Shown: positions 1 to 7,686 of the stretch, piece after piece
How positions within the stretch are numbered: position 1 is the first letter of the stretch
Layout of the letters: every line of letters begins with the position of its first letter
Source of the DNA: B1Sed10-231 sp046483385
Lineage (GTDB): Bacteria; Planctomycetota; Brocadiia; SM23-32
Assembly: GCA_046483385.1 (NCBI GenBank)
Contig: JAWODG010000200.1
Coordinates: 1-36,369 of the forward strand
Length of the DNA stretch: 36,369 bases
Direction of reading: 5' to 3'
Made by a program: the position numbers and the translations under genes
Notes under the pieces: model-generated
The model's database searches: none
The model's input: only the letters and a program-made list of their open reading frames with translations
What the model was told of the DNA's origin: nothing

Positions 1-34
1 ATCACGAGCCGGGGACGCGCCGCTTTCAGGTCGG

Positions 35-73
35 GGATTCCTCGCTGCGCCGGACGGCGAACTCGGAATGACA
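35..73. repeat. Probable copy of a dispersed intergenic repeat
   Basis: The segment contains ATTCCTCGCTGCG followed by CTCGGAATGACA, with ATTCC and GGAAT as short inverted ends. I recall similar strings as dispersed intergenic repeats in environmental bacterial genomes, but only this one copy is visible here. It lies about 65 bases before a truncated DUF72 reading frame. Positions 1-137 show no other gene. Confidence 0.35.
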
Positions 74-137
74 GATGCAAGCCACACGGCTGTTGTGCGG
101 GCATGACCAGAGAATGGTAGATCCAGAGGCGAGTTGA

Positions 138-404
138 CAAAGTAGCATTCTTCACGGATCGGGCCGGCGCTACCGGGGGTGCTACTCCGACGGACAGTTG
201 CGCGAGAGCGCCGGATGGCTGGCCAGGCAGTGGGCGGAGGGACGGTCCGTCTACGCCTACTTCAACAATGACCTCGAGGGGCACGCCGTCGCCAACGCGC
301 AGAGGCTGCGCGCCATGCTGAGCGAACTCACGGCATGCGCGCTGCCGGAGCTGGACGAATACCGCCCAGCCCCGCGCCAGAAGGACCTCTTCGGCGGCGG
401 GTAA
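138..404 (+). pseudogene. 5'-truncated DUF72 family protein (C-terminal remnant)
   Basis: The frame after a TGA at 135-137 encodes a C-terminal part of a DUF72 protein (YecE-like). The recognisable pieces are LHGSGRRYRGCYSD, then a W-rich helix, then VYAYFNNDLEGHAVANA, the usual DUF72 end. Only about 88 codons remain, whereas family members are usually around 240-280 residues. The stop at 135 and the lack of DUF72 coding sequence upstream show that the N-terminal two thirds are missing. A TTG at 198 could start a 68-residue peptide, but that would lack most of the fold. The natural stop is intact (TAA at 402-404). I read it as a decayed gene. The family's biochemical role is not established. 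Confidence 0.7.
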
Positions 405-446
405 GGTACCGTAACACCGAAGTCCCCACAGGGCTGACGCCCCGGG

Positions 447-1652
447 CTACTCCCTGTCGCCCGCCTCGCGGCGGGCTGACCGGCCGGCGCGGCGGACTTC
501 CTCGAAGAACGGCGTCCGCCCGGTCTCGACGCACTCGGCGGCGTAGAGGTACATGGCCGCCGACCACGTCTGCCAGTCCTGCCCGGCGACCCGTCCGTCC
601 TGCGCGCGGACCCATTCGTTGAAGCCGTACTCGACGTCGCGCTCCCGGGCCGGTTTGACGAGCCGTGTCAGGGCGGCGAAGTTTCGCCGGGCGATGCGCG
701 GGTGGCCCACCGCTACGGCAGCCGCCACGTAGAACCCGCAGATGAAGGGCCATACCCCACCGTTGTGATACTCGCCCGGCCGGCCGTAGGTCTCGTAGCG
801 CGGCCGCCAGTCGGGGTCATCCGGCCGGATGTAGGGGAAGAAGTTCGGCGGCAGGTCCACCCCGAGGTCACCGTTGCGGCGCAGCGCGGCGCACTCGGCT
901 TCCACCCACGTGATGAGCCTTCGCGAGCGCGAGGGGGAGGCGATGCCGAACAGCACGGCCAGGCTGTTGCCCAGCAGGTCGAACCGCTCGCTGTTGTAGG
1001 CCTTGTAGGACCAGAGCGCGTAGTAGGGCTTGTGCGGCACGACCAGGCCCTCGTGGACGTGGCGCTGCCGGCGGCCGCCGCGGACGTCGAACAGGTTCAT
1101 CGTCTCCCTCAGGGCGTCGGCCCGCTCGTGCTGACCGTGGAGTCTGAGGTAGCCGTAGACCAGCGCGTTGACGTAGAGTCCGTAGCCGGGCACCCACTGC
1201 TCGTCGCGCCAGTCGCTGGTGGGCTGCTGGGCGACCATTATCTCGTCGTCGGGCGCCTGGTATTCCATCCAGCGCAGGGCCTTGCGTGCCGCCGGCTCAA
1301 GGAAGTCCGGCTGTCCGGACGCTTGCCGGTAGAGGGCCAGCCCGATGAGAAACAGGGGCGTGGTGTCGCTCGCCCCGCGGTCGCCCGGGTCGTGGGCCAG
1401 TGACGGTATGTGGCCCAGCTCGCTCTGGTTCTTTGCCAGCGCTTCCAGCGTTCGCCGGACGGCGCCGTGGAGACGCTCGCTATCGGCCGTCAGCATCCCG
1501 AGTGACGATATCATGATGTCGCGAGTGTAGGGCTCCGGATAGCCCCACCCGGCGGTGCGCGGCAGACCCCGGAAGGGCCCGTGCGCATTGTGCAGCAGGA
1601 CCTCGAGAGCTGCCTCCCTGGCTTCACCGGCGGGCCGATCAAGCTTCGCCAT
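447..1652 (-). CDS. (alpha/alpha)6-barrel glycoside hydrolase, debranching-enzyme-like
   Basis: This 401-residue protein has no signal peptide, so it is probably cytoplasmic. It looks like a glycosidase of the alpha-toroid type found in amylo-alpha-1,6-glucosidase and GH100-like families. The visible motifs are YPEPYTRD (residues 38-45), LEALAKNQSELGHIPS, a DWRDEQW segment, HNGGVWPF, and FNEW followed by a WSAAMYLYA helix. Acidic residues in YTRD and FNEW are the natural catalytic candidates by analogy. Substrate and exact family cannot be read from sequence alone. It starts two bases after the stop of the GT4 gene, so it is translated as the last gene of a deacetylase-glycosyltransferase-glycosidase operon. 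That context suggests turnover or trimming of a small glycoside or storage glycan. Confidence 0.6.
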   Translation of the reverse strand: MAKLDRPAGEAREAALEVLLHNAHGPFRGLPRTAGWGYPEPYTRDIMISSLGMLTADSERLHGAVRRTLEALAKNQSELGHIPSLAHDPGDRGASDTTPLFLIGLALYRQASGQPDFLEPAARKALRWMEYQAPDDEIMVAQQPTSDWRDEQWVPGYGLYVNALVYGYLRLHGQHERADALRETMNLFDVRGGRRQRHVHEGLVVPHKPYYALWSYKAYNSERFDLLGNSLAVLFGIASPSRSRRLITWVEAECAALRRNGDLGVDLPPNFFPYIRPDDPDWRPRYETYGRPGEYHNGGVWPFICGFYVAAAVAVGHPRIARRNFAALTRLVKPARERDVEYGFNEWVRAQDGRVAGQDWQTWSAAMYLYAAECVETGRTPFFEEVRRAGRSARREAGDRE

Positions 1653-1654
1653 GT

Positions 1655-2797
1655 TCAGTCGATCCCCAGTCTATCGGACACGATGTTGATGAAATCCCTT
1701 GCCACGACGCGGTAATCGAACTTCTCGACGGCCCGCTTGCGTCCGGCCTCGCCCATGCGCCGGCGCAGTTCCGGGTCCTCCATGAGCTTCAGCAGATAGT
1801 CGGCCAGGTCGTGGACGCTGGCGCGGTAGTCGGCGGTGCGGGGCGGGTCGAAGACGACCCGGTGCTCCCGCTCGTAGCCGGCCTCCTCCCCCAGCACGGC
1901 CTCTCCGACTCGTATCTCCTGCGCGATGCCGGCCAGAAAGGCCGTCTCCCCGTGCACCAGCGTGTCCAGCATGGCCATGGCCTTGATGCCCAGCACGGCC
2001 CGCCCGCAGGCGCCGGCCTCCACCTGCGGCATGCCGAACCCCTCCAGGCGCGACGGGCCGGCGTAGATGTCGCACGCCGCCAGCAGGTAGGGCATGAAGT
2101 TGCGGGAGAACATGCCCGTGGTATAGACCACGTTCTTGTCGATGCCCAACTGCGTGGCGAGCTGCATGTCGTAGAGGTTCTGCTGCATGGTGCGCGGCTG
2201 GGGCCAGACCTTGCAGACGTACTTCCAGTCCGGGGCGCGGGTGTCGATCAGGGAGAGCGCCTGCATCACCTCCTGGGCCCCCTTGCTGGCCGCGTCGCCG
2301 CCGACGGTCAGGATCATTATCTGGTCGGGCGCGATGCCCAGCGTATCCCGCACCGCCGCCACCTTCGGGTCGGAACGGTCCCGGGGGATGAAAGAGTCCG
2401 TGTCGCAGCCCACCGGCAGGACCTCGACGATGTCCCGCTTCAGCCCGTCGCGCACGTACACTTCCTTGACCCAGTTGGAGGTGACGAGGATGAGCGGAAG
2501 CTTGTTGAGCACCTCCAGGTAGTTGGCAATGTAGCCGTCGGCCACCAGCCAGGGCAGCGGCTGCACGCCGTAGCGCTGCGGATGCAGCACGATGTGCGGC
2601 GTGTGGCCCCAATAGCCGACCCCGACGACTACGTCGGGCTCGAACCAGCGGTAGTACCACTCCTTCTCCTGGGAGGACTCGAAATGGGCCGCCTGCGCCT
2701 CCACGCCCATCTCGCGCAGCCCCCTGTAAAGCAGGTCGCCCTGCGTGGCCAGCCCGCCCGGCGACGGCGGATAGTCGTACAGCATAAGGACCTTCAT
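1655..2797 (-). CDS. GT4-type glycosyltransferase
   Basis: This 380-residue retaining glycosyltransferase has the GT-B fold and is predicted to be cytoplasmic. The N-terminus MKVLMLYDYPPSPGG is the glycine-rich acceptor-side loop. The C-terminal half has TVGGDAASKGAQ with a conserved Lys near residue 172 and EGFGMPQVE (residues 252-260), the EX7E motif that holds the nucleotide sugar. I chose the ATG at 2797 because AGGAG lies about 10 bases upstream and family homology begins there. A longer in-frame extension to 3505 would run through the neighbouring LmbE gene in another frame. Neighbours on both sides are only 2-5 bases away, so the three genes are one operon. BshA/MshA-like chemistry is possible because of the adjacent deacetylase, but the sequence does not resemble BshA closely. 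Confidence 0.85.
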   Translation of the reverse strand: MKVLMLYDYPPSPGGLATQGDLLYRGLREMGVEAQAAHFESSQEKEWYYRWFEPDVVVGVGYWGHTPHIVLHPQRYGVQPLPWLVADGYIANYLEVLNKLPLILVTSNWVKEVYVRDGLKRDIVEVLPVGCDTDSFIPRDRSDPKVAAVRDTLGIAPDQIMILTVGGDAASKGAQEVMQALSLIDTRAPDWKYVCKVWPQPRTMQQNLYDMQLATQLGIDKNVVYTTGMFSRNFMPYLLAACDIYAGPSRLEGFGMPQVEAGACGRAVLGIKAMAMLDTLVHGETAFLAGIAQEIRVGEAVLGEEAGYEREHRVVFDPPRTADYRASVHDLADYLLKLMEDPELRRRMGEAGRKRAVEKFDYRVVARDFINIVSDRLGID

Positions 2798-2802
2798 CGC
2801 TT

Positions 2803-3459
2803 TCAGCTCCTTTCGGACCTCCAGTCGTGCAACTCTTCCGGCGAGTCGAATGCGAAAAACGCCTCCGTGCCCGGCGTGGTTCGCGCCTCGAAGCTGTCGG
2901 CTGCGAACCCGTACAGGCCGGTAATGATGCGCCATTTCTCGCGCCAGACCTCTTCCGGCAGGCGGATCCTGACGTGGGCGGCCTCGTCGGGGAGGGGCAG
3001 GTGCCGGCCGCCGTCGTCGGTGTAGGCGAAAAGCCGGAGCCCGTCCGCCCGAAGCCGTCCGTTTTCCCAGAGCCACGCCACCGCTCGGCTCACCTCCTCG
3101 TGACGCCGGTGGCGCGTGTACTCCCCGCAGGGCCCATGCGTGAAGATGAGGTCGAAGCGCCGCTCGCCCACCAGCCCCAGCACCGCGTCCTCCAAGTCCT
3201 CCGGGTCCAGCGGCACCTGCTCCGGGCCATCGTCCAGGTCGGTCATCCGTCCCGCCGCCCCGAGGGCATCGAGCGCCCGGCGGAACCGGGGCGCCCGGTC
3301 GGGGTCGCTCGCCCGGCAGAGCGTGGCGACCCACCAGCGGCATTCCGGGTGCAGCAAGACAGTGCCGCCGGCCCAGAGAGTCTCGTCGTCCGGGTGGGCC
3401 ACTATGACGGCCGCCTCCCGGCTCCCCTCCGGCACGGCTTCCCGCTCGCTCGCTTCCAC
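2803..3459 (-). CDS. PIG-L/LmbE family N-deacetylase
   Basis: This 218-residue zinc-dependent deacetylase-like protein usually acts on N-acetylglucosaminyl groups in this family. AHPDDE (residues 21-26) is the zinc and catalytic motif, and GEYTRHRRHEEV (around 112-123) supplies the second metal-binding His pair. The GTG at 3459 is the preferred start: a GGGGGG-rich Shine-Dalgarno lies about 8 bases upstream, and the upstream in-frame extension to 3639 looks non-coding. It is the first gene of the operon with the GT4 and glycosidase genes. A glycosyltransferase next to a LmbE deacetylase recalls mycothiol and bacillithiol synthesis, or GlcNAc-inositol chemistry, but the substrate here is unknown. 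Confidence 0.85.
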   Translation of the reverse strand: MEASEREAVPEGSREAAVIVAHPDDETLWAGGTVLLHPECRWWVATLCRASDPDRAPRFRRALDALGAAGRMTDLDDGPEQVPLDPEDLEDAVLGLVGERRFDLIFTHGPCGEYTRHRRHEEVSRAVAWLWENGRLRADGLRLFAYTDDGGRHLPLPDEAAHVRIRLPEEVWREKWRIITGLYGFAADSFEARTTPGTEAFFAFDSPEELHDWRSERS

Positions 3460-3511
3460 GGCGTCCCCCCTGAACGGTGATGGGTCCCCGCGCAACCTTT
3501 CCCATTTACGT

Positions 3512-3538
3512 ATGATACCACAAAGCCCGCCGGGGCAA
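3512..3538 (-). promoter_or_regulatory. Possible sigma-70 promoter of the deacetylase operon
   Basis: On the minus strand TATCAT (3517-3512) lies 53 bases before the GTG start. TTGCCC (3538-3533) is a possible -35, although the 15-base spacing is short. The AT-rich stretch around 3537-3548 stands out in this GC-rich DNA. It is a weak call. Confidence 0.35.
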
Positions 3539-3580
3539 TATATTTTCTGCCGGCAATACGAAGTCCTCCGACGGGCATGC

Positions 3581-3626
3581 GCTCCGGCACGAGCGGGGCA
3601 CGTGCCGTTGCCGACCATGCCGGAGC
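3581..3626. repeat. Inverted repeat between nikO and the deacetylase operon
   Basis: GCTCCGGCA (3581-3589) and TGCCGGAGC (3618-3626) are perfect 9-base inverted arms. The 28-base interior contains the palindrome GCACGTGC (3598-3605). No T-run follows on either strand, so it is not a standard intrinsic terminator. It could be a transcript stem or a protein-binding site. Confidence 0.5.
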
Positions 3627-3679
3627 TGCTATAGCGCACTTTGTAAGGCAGGGGCCGGCCTGCGCCCTCCGGCGCGGCG

Positions 3680-4405
3680 TCAATCCCGGCGGGAGAGGGG
3701 CAGCTCCAGGCTGTGTGCCTCGAGCAATTCCCTGTCCGTAAGCATCTCCTGGGCCGGGCCTTCGGTGATGAGCCGCCCGTCCTCCAGCAATGCCACCCGG
3801 TCGCAGAGGTCCAGCACGGCGTCCAGATCGTGGCTGGCGATCACCAGCGTCATGTCCAGCGAGTCCAGCAGCTCGATGATCTGACGTCGGTGGCGGGGGT
3901 CCAGGTTGGTGGTCGGTTCGTCCAGTGCCAGGATCGCCGGCTGCATGGACAGCACCGTGGCGACGCAGACCCGCTTCCGCTCCCCGAAGCTCAGATGGTG
4001 GGACGACCGCTCGGCCGCGTAGGCCATGTCCACCGCCTCCAGCGCCTGTTCAACTCTCCGCTCGACTTCCTCACGCTCGAGCCCCATGTTCAGCGGGCCG
4101 AACGCCACGTCGTCGAAGACGGTGGGCATGAAGAGCTGGTCGTCGGGGTCCTGGAAAACGAGGCCGACCTTCAGGCGCACCTGCTCGGCCCGGCCGTTTG
4201 CCACCGGCATCCCGCAGACCTCAACGCTTCCCTCGCCGGCAAGCAGGCCGTTCAGATGGAGAAGCAGCGTTGACTTGCCGGCCCCGTTCGGCCCCACCAG
4301 CCCCAGCCGCTCCCCCTCCTCCACGTGCAGGTCAACGTCCCGCAGGGCCTCCGTGCCGTCGGGGTAGGTGTATTGCAGGCCGGCTATGCGGATGATGTCT
4401 GTCAT
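3680..4405 (-). CDS. nikO: Nickel ECF transporter ATPase NikO (CbiO family)
   Basis: This 241-residue ABC ATPase powers an energy-coupling-factor transporter from the cytoplasmic face. The Walker A motif GPNGAGKST is at residues 38-46, the Q-loop Gln at 85 in VFQDPDDQLF, the signature LSFGERKR at 138-145, Walker B ILALDEP at 158-164, and the switch His at 192. DPDDQLF is typical of the CbiO/NikO/EcfA group. The ATG at 4405 overlaps the nikQ stop by four bases (ATGA), indicating translational coupling. An upstream in-frame extension reaching 5278 is spurious, since it crosses nikQ and the repeat. It is the last gene of the nikKMLQO set. Nickel rather than cobalt is inferred from the NikK and NikL partners. 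Confidence 0.9.
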   Translation of the reverse strand: MTDIIRIAGLQYTYPDGTEALRDVDLHVEEGERLGLVGPNGAGKSTLLLHLNGLLAGEGSVEVCGMPVANGRAEQVRLKVGLVFQDPDDQLFMPTVFDDVAFGPLNMGLEREEVERRVEQALEAVDMAYAAERSSHHLSFGERKRVCVATVLSMQPAILALDEPTTNLDPRHRRQIIELLDSLDMTLVIASHDLDAVLDLCDRVALLEDGRLITEGPAQEMLTDRELLEAHSLELPLSRRD

Positions 4406-5163
4406 GTCAGGATTCCGAGCACGACCAGCGCGGCCGTGAGGGCGGCGGCCGCCACGCTCTTGTCGATGTCCACAAGTGTCGATTCGAAATCGTCCAGCGT
4501 GCGCACTTCGCCCGTGTAGCCCCGTGCCCGCATGGCGTGGTACACCCGGTCGGTGCGCTCGAAGCTGCGCACCAGCAGCATGCCCACCATGCTGCCCGTC
4601 AGGTGAAGGCGGCGCAGCCACGTCGCGCTGCGTGCTCCCCGGGCGACGGCGGCCGTCCGCATGCGCGCCAGTTCGTCGAACACCACGAAAATGTAGCGGT
4701 AGGAGAACGCCAGGATCTGCACCACGGACTGCGGCACGTGCAGACGGCGCAGGGCCTTCAGCGTGACGTGGAAGCGGGAGGTGGCCGCCATGGCGAAGAT
4801 GACGAGCACACCGGCGGTCGCCCTCAGAGAGATGAGGCCCGCCTGGCGGAGCCCTGCGCGGCTGACGGCCAGCGGTCCGGCCCGCCACAGGGCCTCCCCC
4901 CCGGCGGTCAGCGGCAACACAACCATCAGAAACAGGCAGAACAGCAGCACCCACCGCAGGTGCACGAACACGAACGAGACCGGGATGCGGCTGAGCGCGA
5001 CCAGACCGAGAGCCAGCGCGAGCCCGGCCGCCCCGGCCGGATAAGTGGGACTGAGCACCACCGCCAGCAGCAACAGGGTCAGCGAGACCACCTTGAAGCG
5101 GGCGTCCCATCGGTGCAGCGGCGATTCCAGGTGAGCGTATTTGTCTATCTCGGGCAGGTGCAT
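4402..5163 (-). CDS. nikQ: ECF transporter transmembrane protein NikQ (CbiQ family)
   Basis: This 253-residue integral membrane coupling protein links the NikO ATPase to the substrate-capturing subunits. The N-terminus MHLPEIDKYAHLESPLHRWDARFK is the usual CbiQ opening. Hydrophobic segments follow around residues 30-50, 65-85, 110-130 and 235-252. Two Ala-Arg-Gly signatures, VARGA (around 173-177) and MRARGY (around 213-218), are the coupling helices that dock on the ATPase. Start ATG 5163 is directly followed upstream by the 5207-5394 repeat, which separates it from nikL. The operon continues into nikO with a four-base overlap. Confidence 0.9.
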   Translation of the reverse strand: MHLPEIDKYAHLESPLHRWDARFKVVSLTLLLLAVVLSPTYPAGAAGLALALGLVALSRIPVSFVFVHLRWVLLFCLFLMVVLPLTAGGEALWRAGPLAVSRAGLRQAGLISLRATAGVLVIFAMAATSRFHVTLKALRRLHVPQSVVQILAFSYRYIFVVFDELARMRTAAVARGARSATWLRRLHLTGSMVGMLLVRSFERTDRVYHAMRARGYTGEVRTLDDFESTLVDIDKSVAAAALTAALVVLGILT

Positions 5164-5206
5164 GCGGAACCTCTACGCGGTCACTGGTCAGCCCACTCCA
5201 GATCTC

Positions 5207-5394
5207 ACCACGAAGGGCACGAAGGACACGAAGAACGGCTGAAACTACCACAACAACGACGAAGAAGAAGAAAAACACGGAGACACGGAGAGCACGGAGG
5301 ACGGCGTCAAAGAAGAACGACCATACGAGCCTTGATCCCCTTTTCCGTTCTTCGTGACCCCGCCGGAGGCGGGTAAACTTCGTGCTTCGTGGTT
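5207..5394. repeat. Composite intergenic repeat (CACGAAGG and CACGGAG families) with inverted ends
   Basis: Left end 5207-5238 reads ACCACGAAGG followed by two more CACGAAGG-like units and GAACGG. Right end 5345-5394 is its inverse: CCGTTCTTCGTG, then CTTCGTGCTTCGTGGT. Between them lies a second family, ACACGG-AGACACGG-AGAGCACGG (5275-5300). The right arm is split by CCCCGCCGGAGGCGGG (5358-5373), itself a palindromic repeat. I recall these strings as common dispersed intergenic elements in Planctomycetota and Verrucomicrobiota, which is memory and not a search. The element lies inside the nickel operon and overlaps the nikL stop codon. Confidence 0.75.
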
Positions 5395-5956
5395 ATTCCC
5401 CTCCGTCAGCATCGTCGGTCAGGTGCCGACGCAGATCGGCCCTGAACTTCAGGCACATCAGGAACGCGGCCAACCCGAATACAAACCCGAGCCCGGCGAG
5501 TACGCGCGTCCAGGGCACCGGTTCGGCCTCGGAGGGCTCGGGGTCCGGCTGCGGGGACGCTTCGCCTTCATCTTCGCGGTTCGCCGCATCGCGTGCAACG
5601 GGGGCGGTTCGTTCGGGCGTGGCGCCTTCAACGCTGAAAGTGGTCTCGAGCCGATGGCCCATGCTGCCGGTGAAAACGGCCGACCACCGTCCCGGCGGGC
5701 CGTCGGGTTGGATGGTCAGTTCGCCCCGCTCGTCGGTCTCCCCCTCCGTAAACAGGTCGCCGTTGGGCCGGCGGACCTCAACCTTCACGCCGCGCGCCGG
5801 CTTACCGTCCGGGAAAACGGCCTGCAGCCGGACGGTGCCGTCCTCCCGCACCCGCGCAACGGCCAGCATCTTGTGGGCCAGAGCATCGGGGGCCAGAACC
5901 AGCACGGCAAGAACGGCCAGCCCGATGGGGGTCACTCTTTGGGTCATTCTACTCAT
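5393..5956 (-). CDS. nikL: Nickel ECF transporter accessory protein NikL
   Basis: This 187-residue protein has a signal peptide (residues about 1-27, ending DALA), a beta-sandwich-like domain rich in VKVEVRRPNG and GELTIQPDG (about 28-112), an acidic Pro/Glu linker, and one C-terminal transmembrane helix (about 150-170) with a basic cytoplasmic tail. This layout fits NikL/NikN-type subunits, which are required for metal capture by NikM. Cleavage after Ala27 would leave His28 as the mature N-terminus. The ATG at 5956 is chosen because GGAGG lies six bases upstream. ATG 5962 sits directly on that site and ATG 5947 is 15 bases away. It overlaps the nikM stop by eight bases. The stop codon lies within the right end of the repeat. 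Confidence 0.75.
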   Translation of the reverse strand: MSRMTQRVTPIGLAVLAVLVLAPDALAHKMLAVARVREDGTVRLQAVFPDGKPARGVKVEVRRPNGDLFTEGETDERGELTIQPDGPPGRWSAVFTGSMGHRLETTFSVEGATPERTAPVARDAANREDEGEASPQPDPEPSEAEPVPWTRVLAGLGFVFGLAAFLMCLKFRADLRRHLTDDADGGE

Positions 5957-6557
5957 GGACATCCTCCAGCATGGCGGGGTCCACTTTGTGAATCAAGGCC
6001 GCGGCGAAGCCCGTCACGATCCCCTCGACGACGGCCACCGGCTGGTGAGCCACGACGGCCGTCAGCGCGCCGCCGCGGAAATACTCCCCCGCCGTCAGAA
6101 GCAGCCCGGCCAGCAGGGCGGCGGCCAGTTCCACTGCCAGCCATGCGGCGAGAAAACCGAACACCCACGCCCGTCCCCGGAACCGCACCGCCCCGCCCGC
6201 CCGGTAAACGCCCCACGCCGCGTACGCCGGCAGGCCCATCATCAGCGCGTTCGCCCCGATGGTGGTGATGCCGCCGTGCTGGAACAACAGCGCCTGCAAC
6301 ACCACGCCGAAAAGGATGGGCAGGAACGCCCAGGGGCCCACTATGATGCCCACCAGGCCGATCAGCACCAGGTGCACCGAGGTGGGCCCGATGGGCACGT
6401 GCACGAGGGAAGCGACGAAGAAGAACGCCGTGCACAGGGCGACGCGCGGGATGCGTTCGGCGTCGAGCCGCCACAGCAGTCCACCGGCCGCGCCGGCCGC
6501 CGCCAGCCCGGTCCCCACCAGCACTCCGGTGGTCAGTACGCCGTCGCTGATGTGCAT
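5949..6557 (-). CDS. nikM: Nickel-binding S component NikM (CbiM family)
   Basis: This 202-residue membrane protein is the substrate-specific subunit. The N-terminus is MHISDGVL, and the family binds metal through the amino group of Met1, His2 and an internal His. HVPIGPTSVHLVL (His53 and His62) provides the internal ligands. About six hydrophobic helices follow. I chose ATG 6557 because Met1-His2 must be the true N-terminus for metal binding and a CGGAG site is just upstream. Longer in-frame readings to 6701 would destroy that site. It lies 20 bases after nikK and overlaps nikL. Confidence 0.92.
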   Translation of the reverse strand: MHISDGVLTTGVLVGTGLAAAGAAGGLLWRLDAERIPRVALCTAFFFVASLVHVPIGPTSVHLVLIGLVGIIVGPWAFLPILFGVVLQALLFQHGGITTIGANALMMGLPAYAAWGVYRAGGAVRFRGRAWVFGFLAAWLAVELAAALLAGLLLTAGEYFRGGALTAVVAHQPVAVVEGIVTGFAAALIHKVDPAMLEDVHE

Positions 6558-6577
6558 GTCGCTCGCTCCGCGCGGCG

Positions 6578-7393
6578 TCAGGGTCGGACACTGAACTCCT
6601 CTTCGACGTGGACCCACAGTCCGCCGCGAAGCACGCGCGGAAGCTGCTCGCCCTCGGCTTCCAGCGTCCCCGATTCCGTCGAGGCGCAGACGATCCACCA
6701 CCCCGGCTCGTCCAGGGTGCAGGTCACGTAGCCGTTGGCGTCCGTGCGCGCGGTGCGGGTGATCATCGGCACGTCCTCCATGCCGAACTGGTCGCGGGGC
6801 AGGTCCTCTTCCCCTACGTAGAAAGCGTTCATCTGCTCTATCTCCACGTGCGCGTCCGCCAGGGGCTCACCGTCCAGCAGAAGCCGCCCTTTGAACACGA
6901 AGCCGGGCTCCAGCCCGTAAGGACGAGTGAGGGGCACGATCTCGATGGGCAGTCCGACCGGCCTGTCCCAGCCCTTTTCCACCATCACGTGGAGGCATTG
7001 TTTGACGTAGTCCTGGACGAACTCACCCTCCTCCTCGACGAGGATGGGCGGAGCGGCGACGACGATCCACGCGTCGCCGAGCTGCTCGGGGACGTGGGAG
7101 AAGGTGAAGGTGGAGCGCATCTCACCGGTCGCCGGGTCCTCCCGCTTCACCGGGGTGACCGTCAGGTCCTGCCTCTCACCATCCGGCAGGGCGGCGAAGG
7201 CCTCAGGCTCGGCTGTGTCGAAGATTATCTTCTCATAGGGATGGCCCCAGAAGCATTCCCATTGGACTTCCCGGCCCAACTGACCGTAGCCGTTGGGGCT
7301 GTCCGGCCAGTAGGTGTAGAAATGGGCGGAAGCCGTGGCCGCCGCCAGAGCCAGCACGATGACCGCCGTGGTGAACAGGCCGCGTCCGCGCAT
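6578..7393 (-). CDS. nikK: Periplasmic DUF4198-type nickel transport protein NikK
   Basis: This 271-residue exported protein begins with a signal peptide (residues 1-23, ending ATASA). The mature part starts HFYTYWPDSPNGYG and has the WGHPYEKIIFD element typical of DUF4198/NikK proteins. The C-terminal part (about 178-255) is a carboxypeptidase-regulatory-like beta-sandwich: FKGRLLLDGEPLADAHVEI, then RTDANGYVTCTLDEPGWW. NikK is thought to help NikM capture nickel in NikKMLQO systems. ATG 7393 has GGAGG six bases upstream. It is the promoter-proximal gene of the operon. The predicted cleavage leaves an N-terminal His (His24). Confidence 0.82.
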   Translation of the reverse strand: MRGRGLFTTAVIVLALAAATASAHFYTYWPDSPNGYGQLGREVQWECFWGHPYEKIIFDTAEPEAFAALPDGERQDLTVTPVKREDPATGEMRSTFTFSHVPEQLGDAWIVVAAPPILVEEEGEFVQDYVKQCLHVMVEKGWDRPVGLPIEIVPLTRPYGLEPGFVFKGRLLLDGEPLADAHVEIEQMNAFYVGEEDLPRDQFGMEDVPMITRTARTDANGYVTCTLDEPGWWIVCASTESGTLEAEGEQLPRVLRGGLWVHVEEEFSVRP

Positions 7394-7686
7394 GCGATTC
7401 CTCCGAATGAATAGTCGTGTCTTCGCTGCTCAATGTGTAGCACGAATCGGAGGATCGTGCAACTGGAAGCGGTCCGGATGGGGTAAGCGGGAACGGTGGG
7501 CGGACGGGTTCCGCAGCCCGTCGGGCAGGAGATGCCGAAGGCTTGAGACCGCGATGCCGCCGGGCGCCGAAGTGTCGCGGTCCGAGCGAGGGACCCGTAG
7601 TGAGTGTGCAGCGGTTTCCCGAGCGACCCCTGAACCGGTCGACTGCGAACGCGGTTTCCATCCCCAGGAGAGTTTTCGTGGGGAGT
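7394..7686. other. Intergenic region carrying the nickel operon leader
   Basis: There is no gene in these 293 bases. GCACGA (7440-7445) and TCGTGC (7455-7460) form a six-base inverted repeat about 50 bases before nikK, a possible operator. I looked for a cobalamin-riboswitch B12 box and a NikR-type GTATGA dyad and saw neither. No convincing -35/-10 pair was found. Confidence 0.4.

Noticed and set aside
2798..3505. Long N-terminal extension of the GT4 enzyme
   Set aside because: It runs in another frame over the LmbE gene. A ribosome site and family homology support ATG 2797.
4406..5278. N-terminal extension of NikO starting with Phe and Val runs
   Set aside because: It is translation of the repeat and of the nikQ gene in a wrong frame. 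ATG 4405 begins the ABC homology and overlaps the nikQ stop.
7394..7686. Cobalamin riboswitch or NikR operator before the nickel operon
   Set aside because: No B12 box and no GTATGA-type dyad could be found on either strand.
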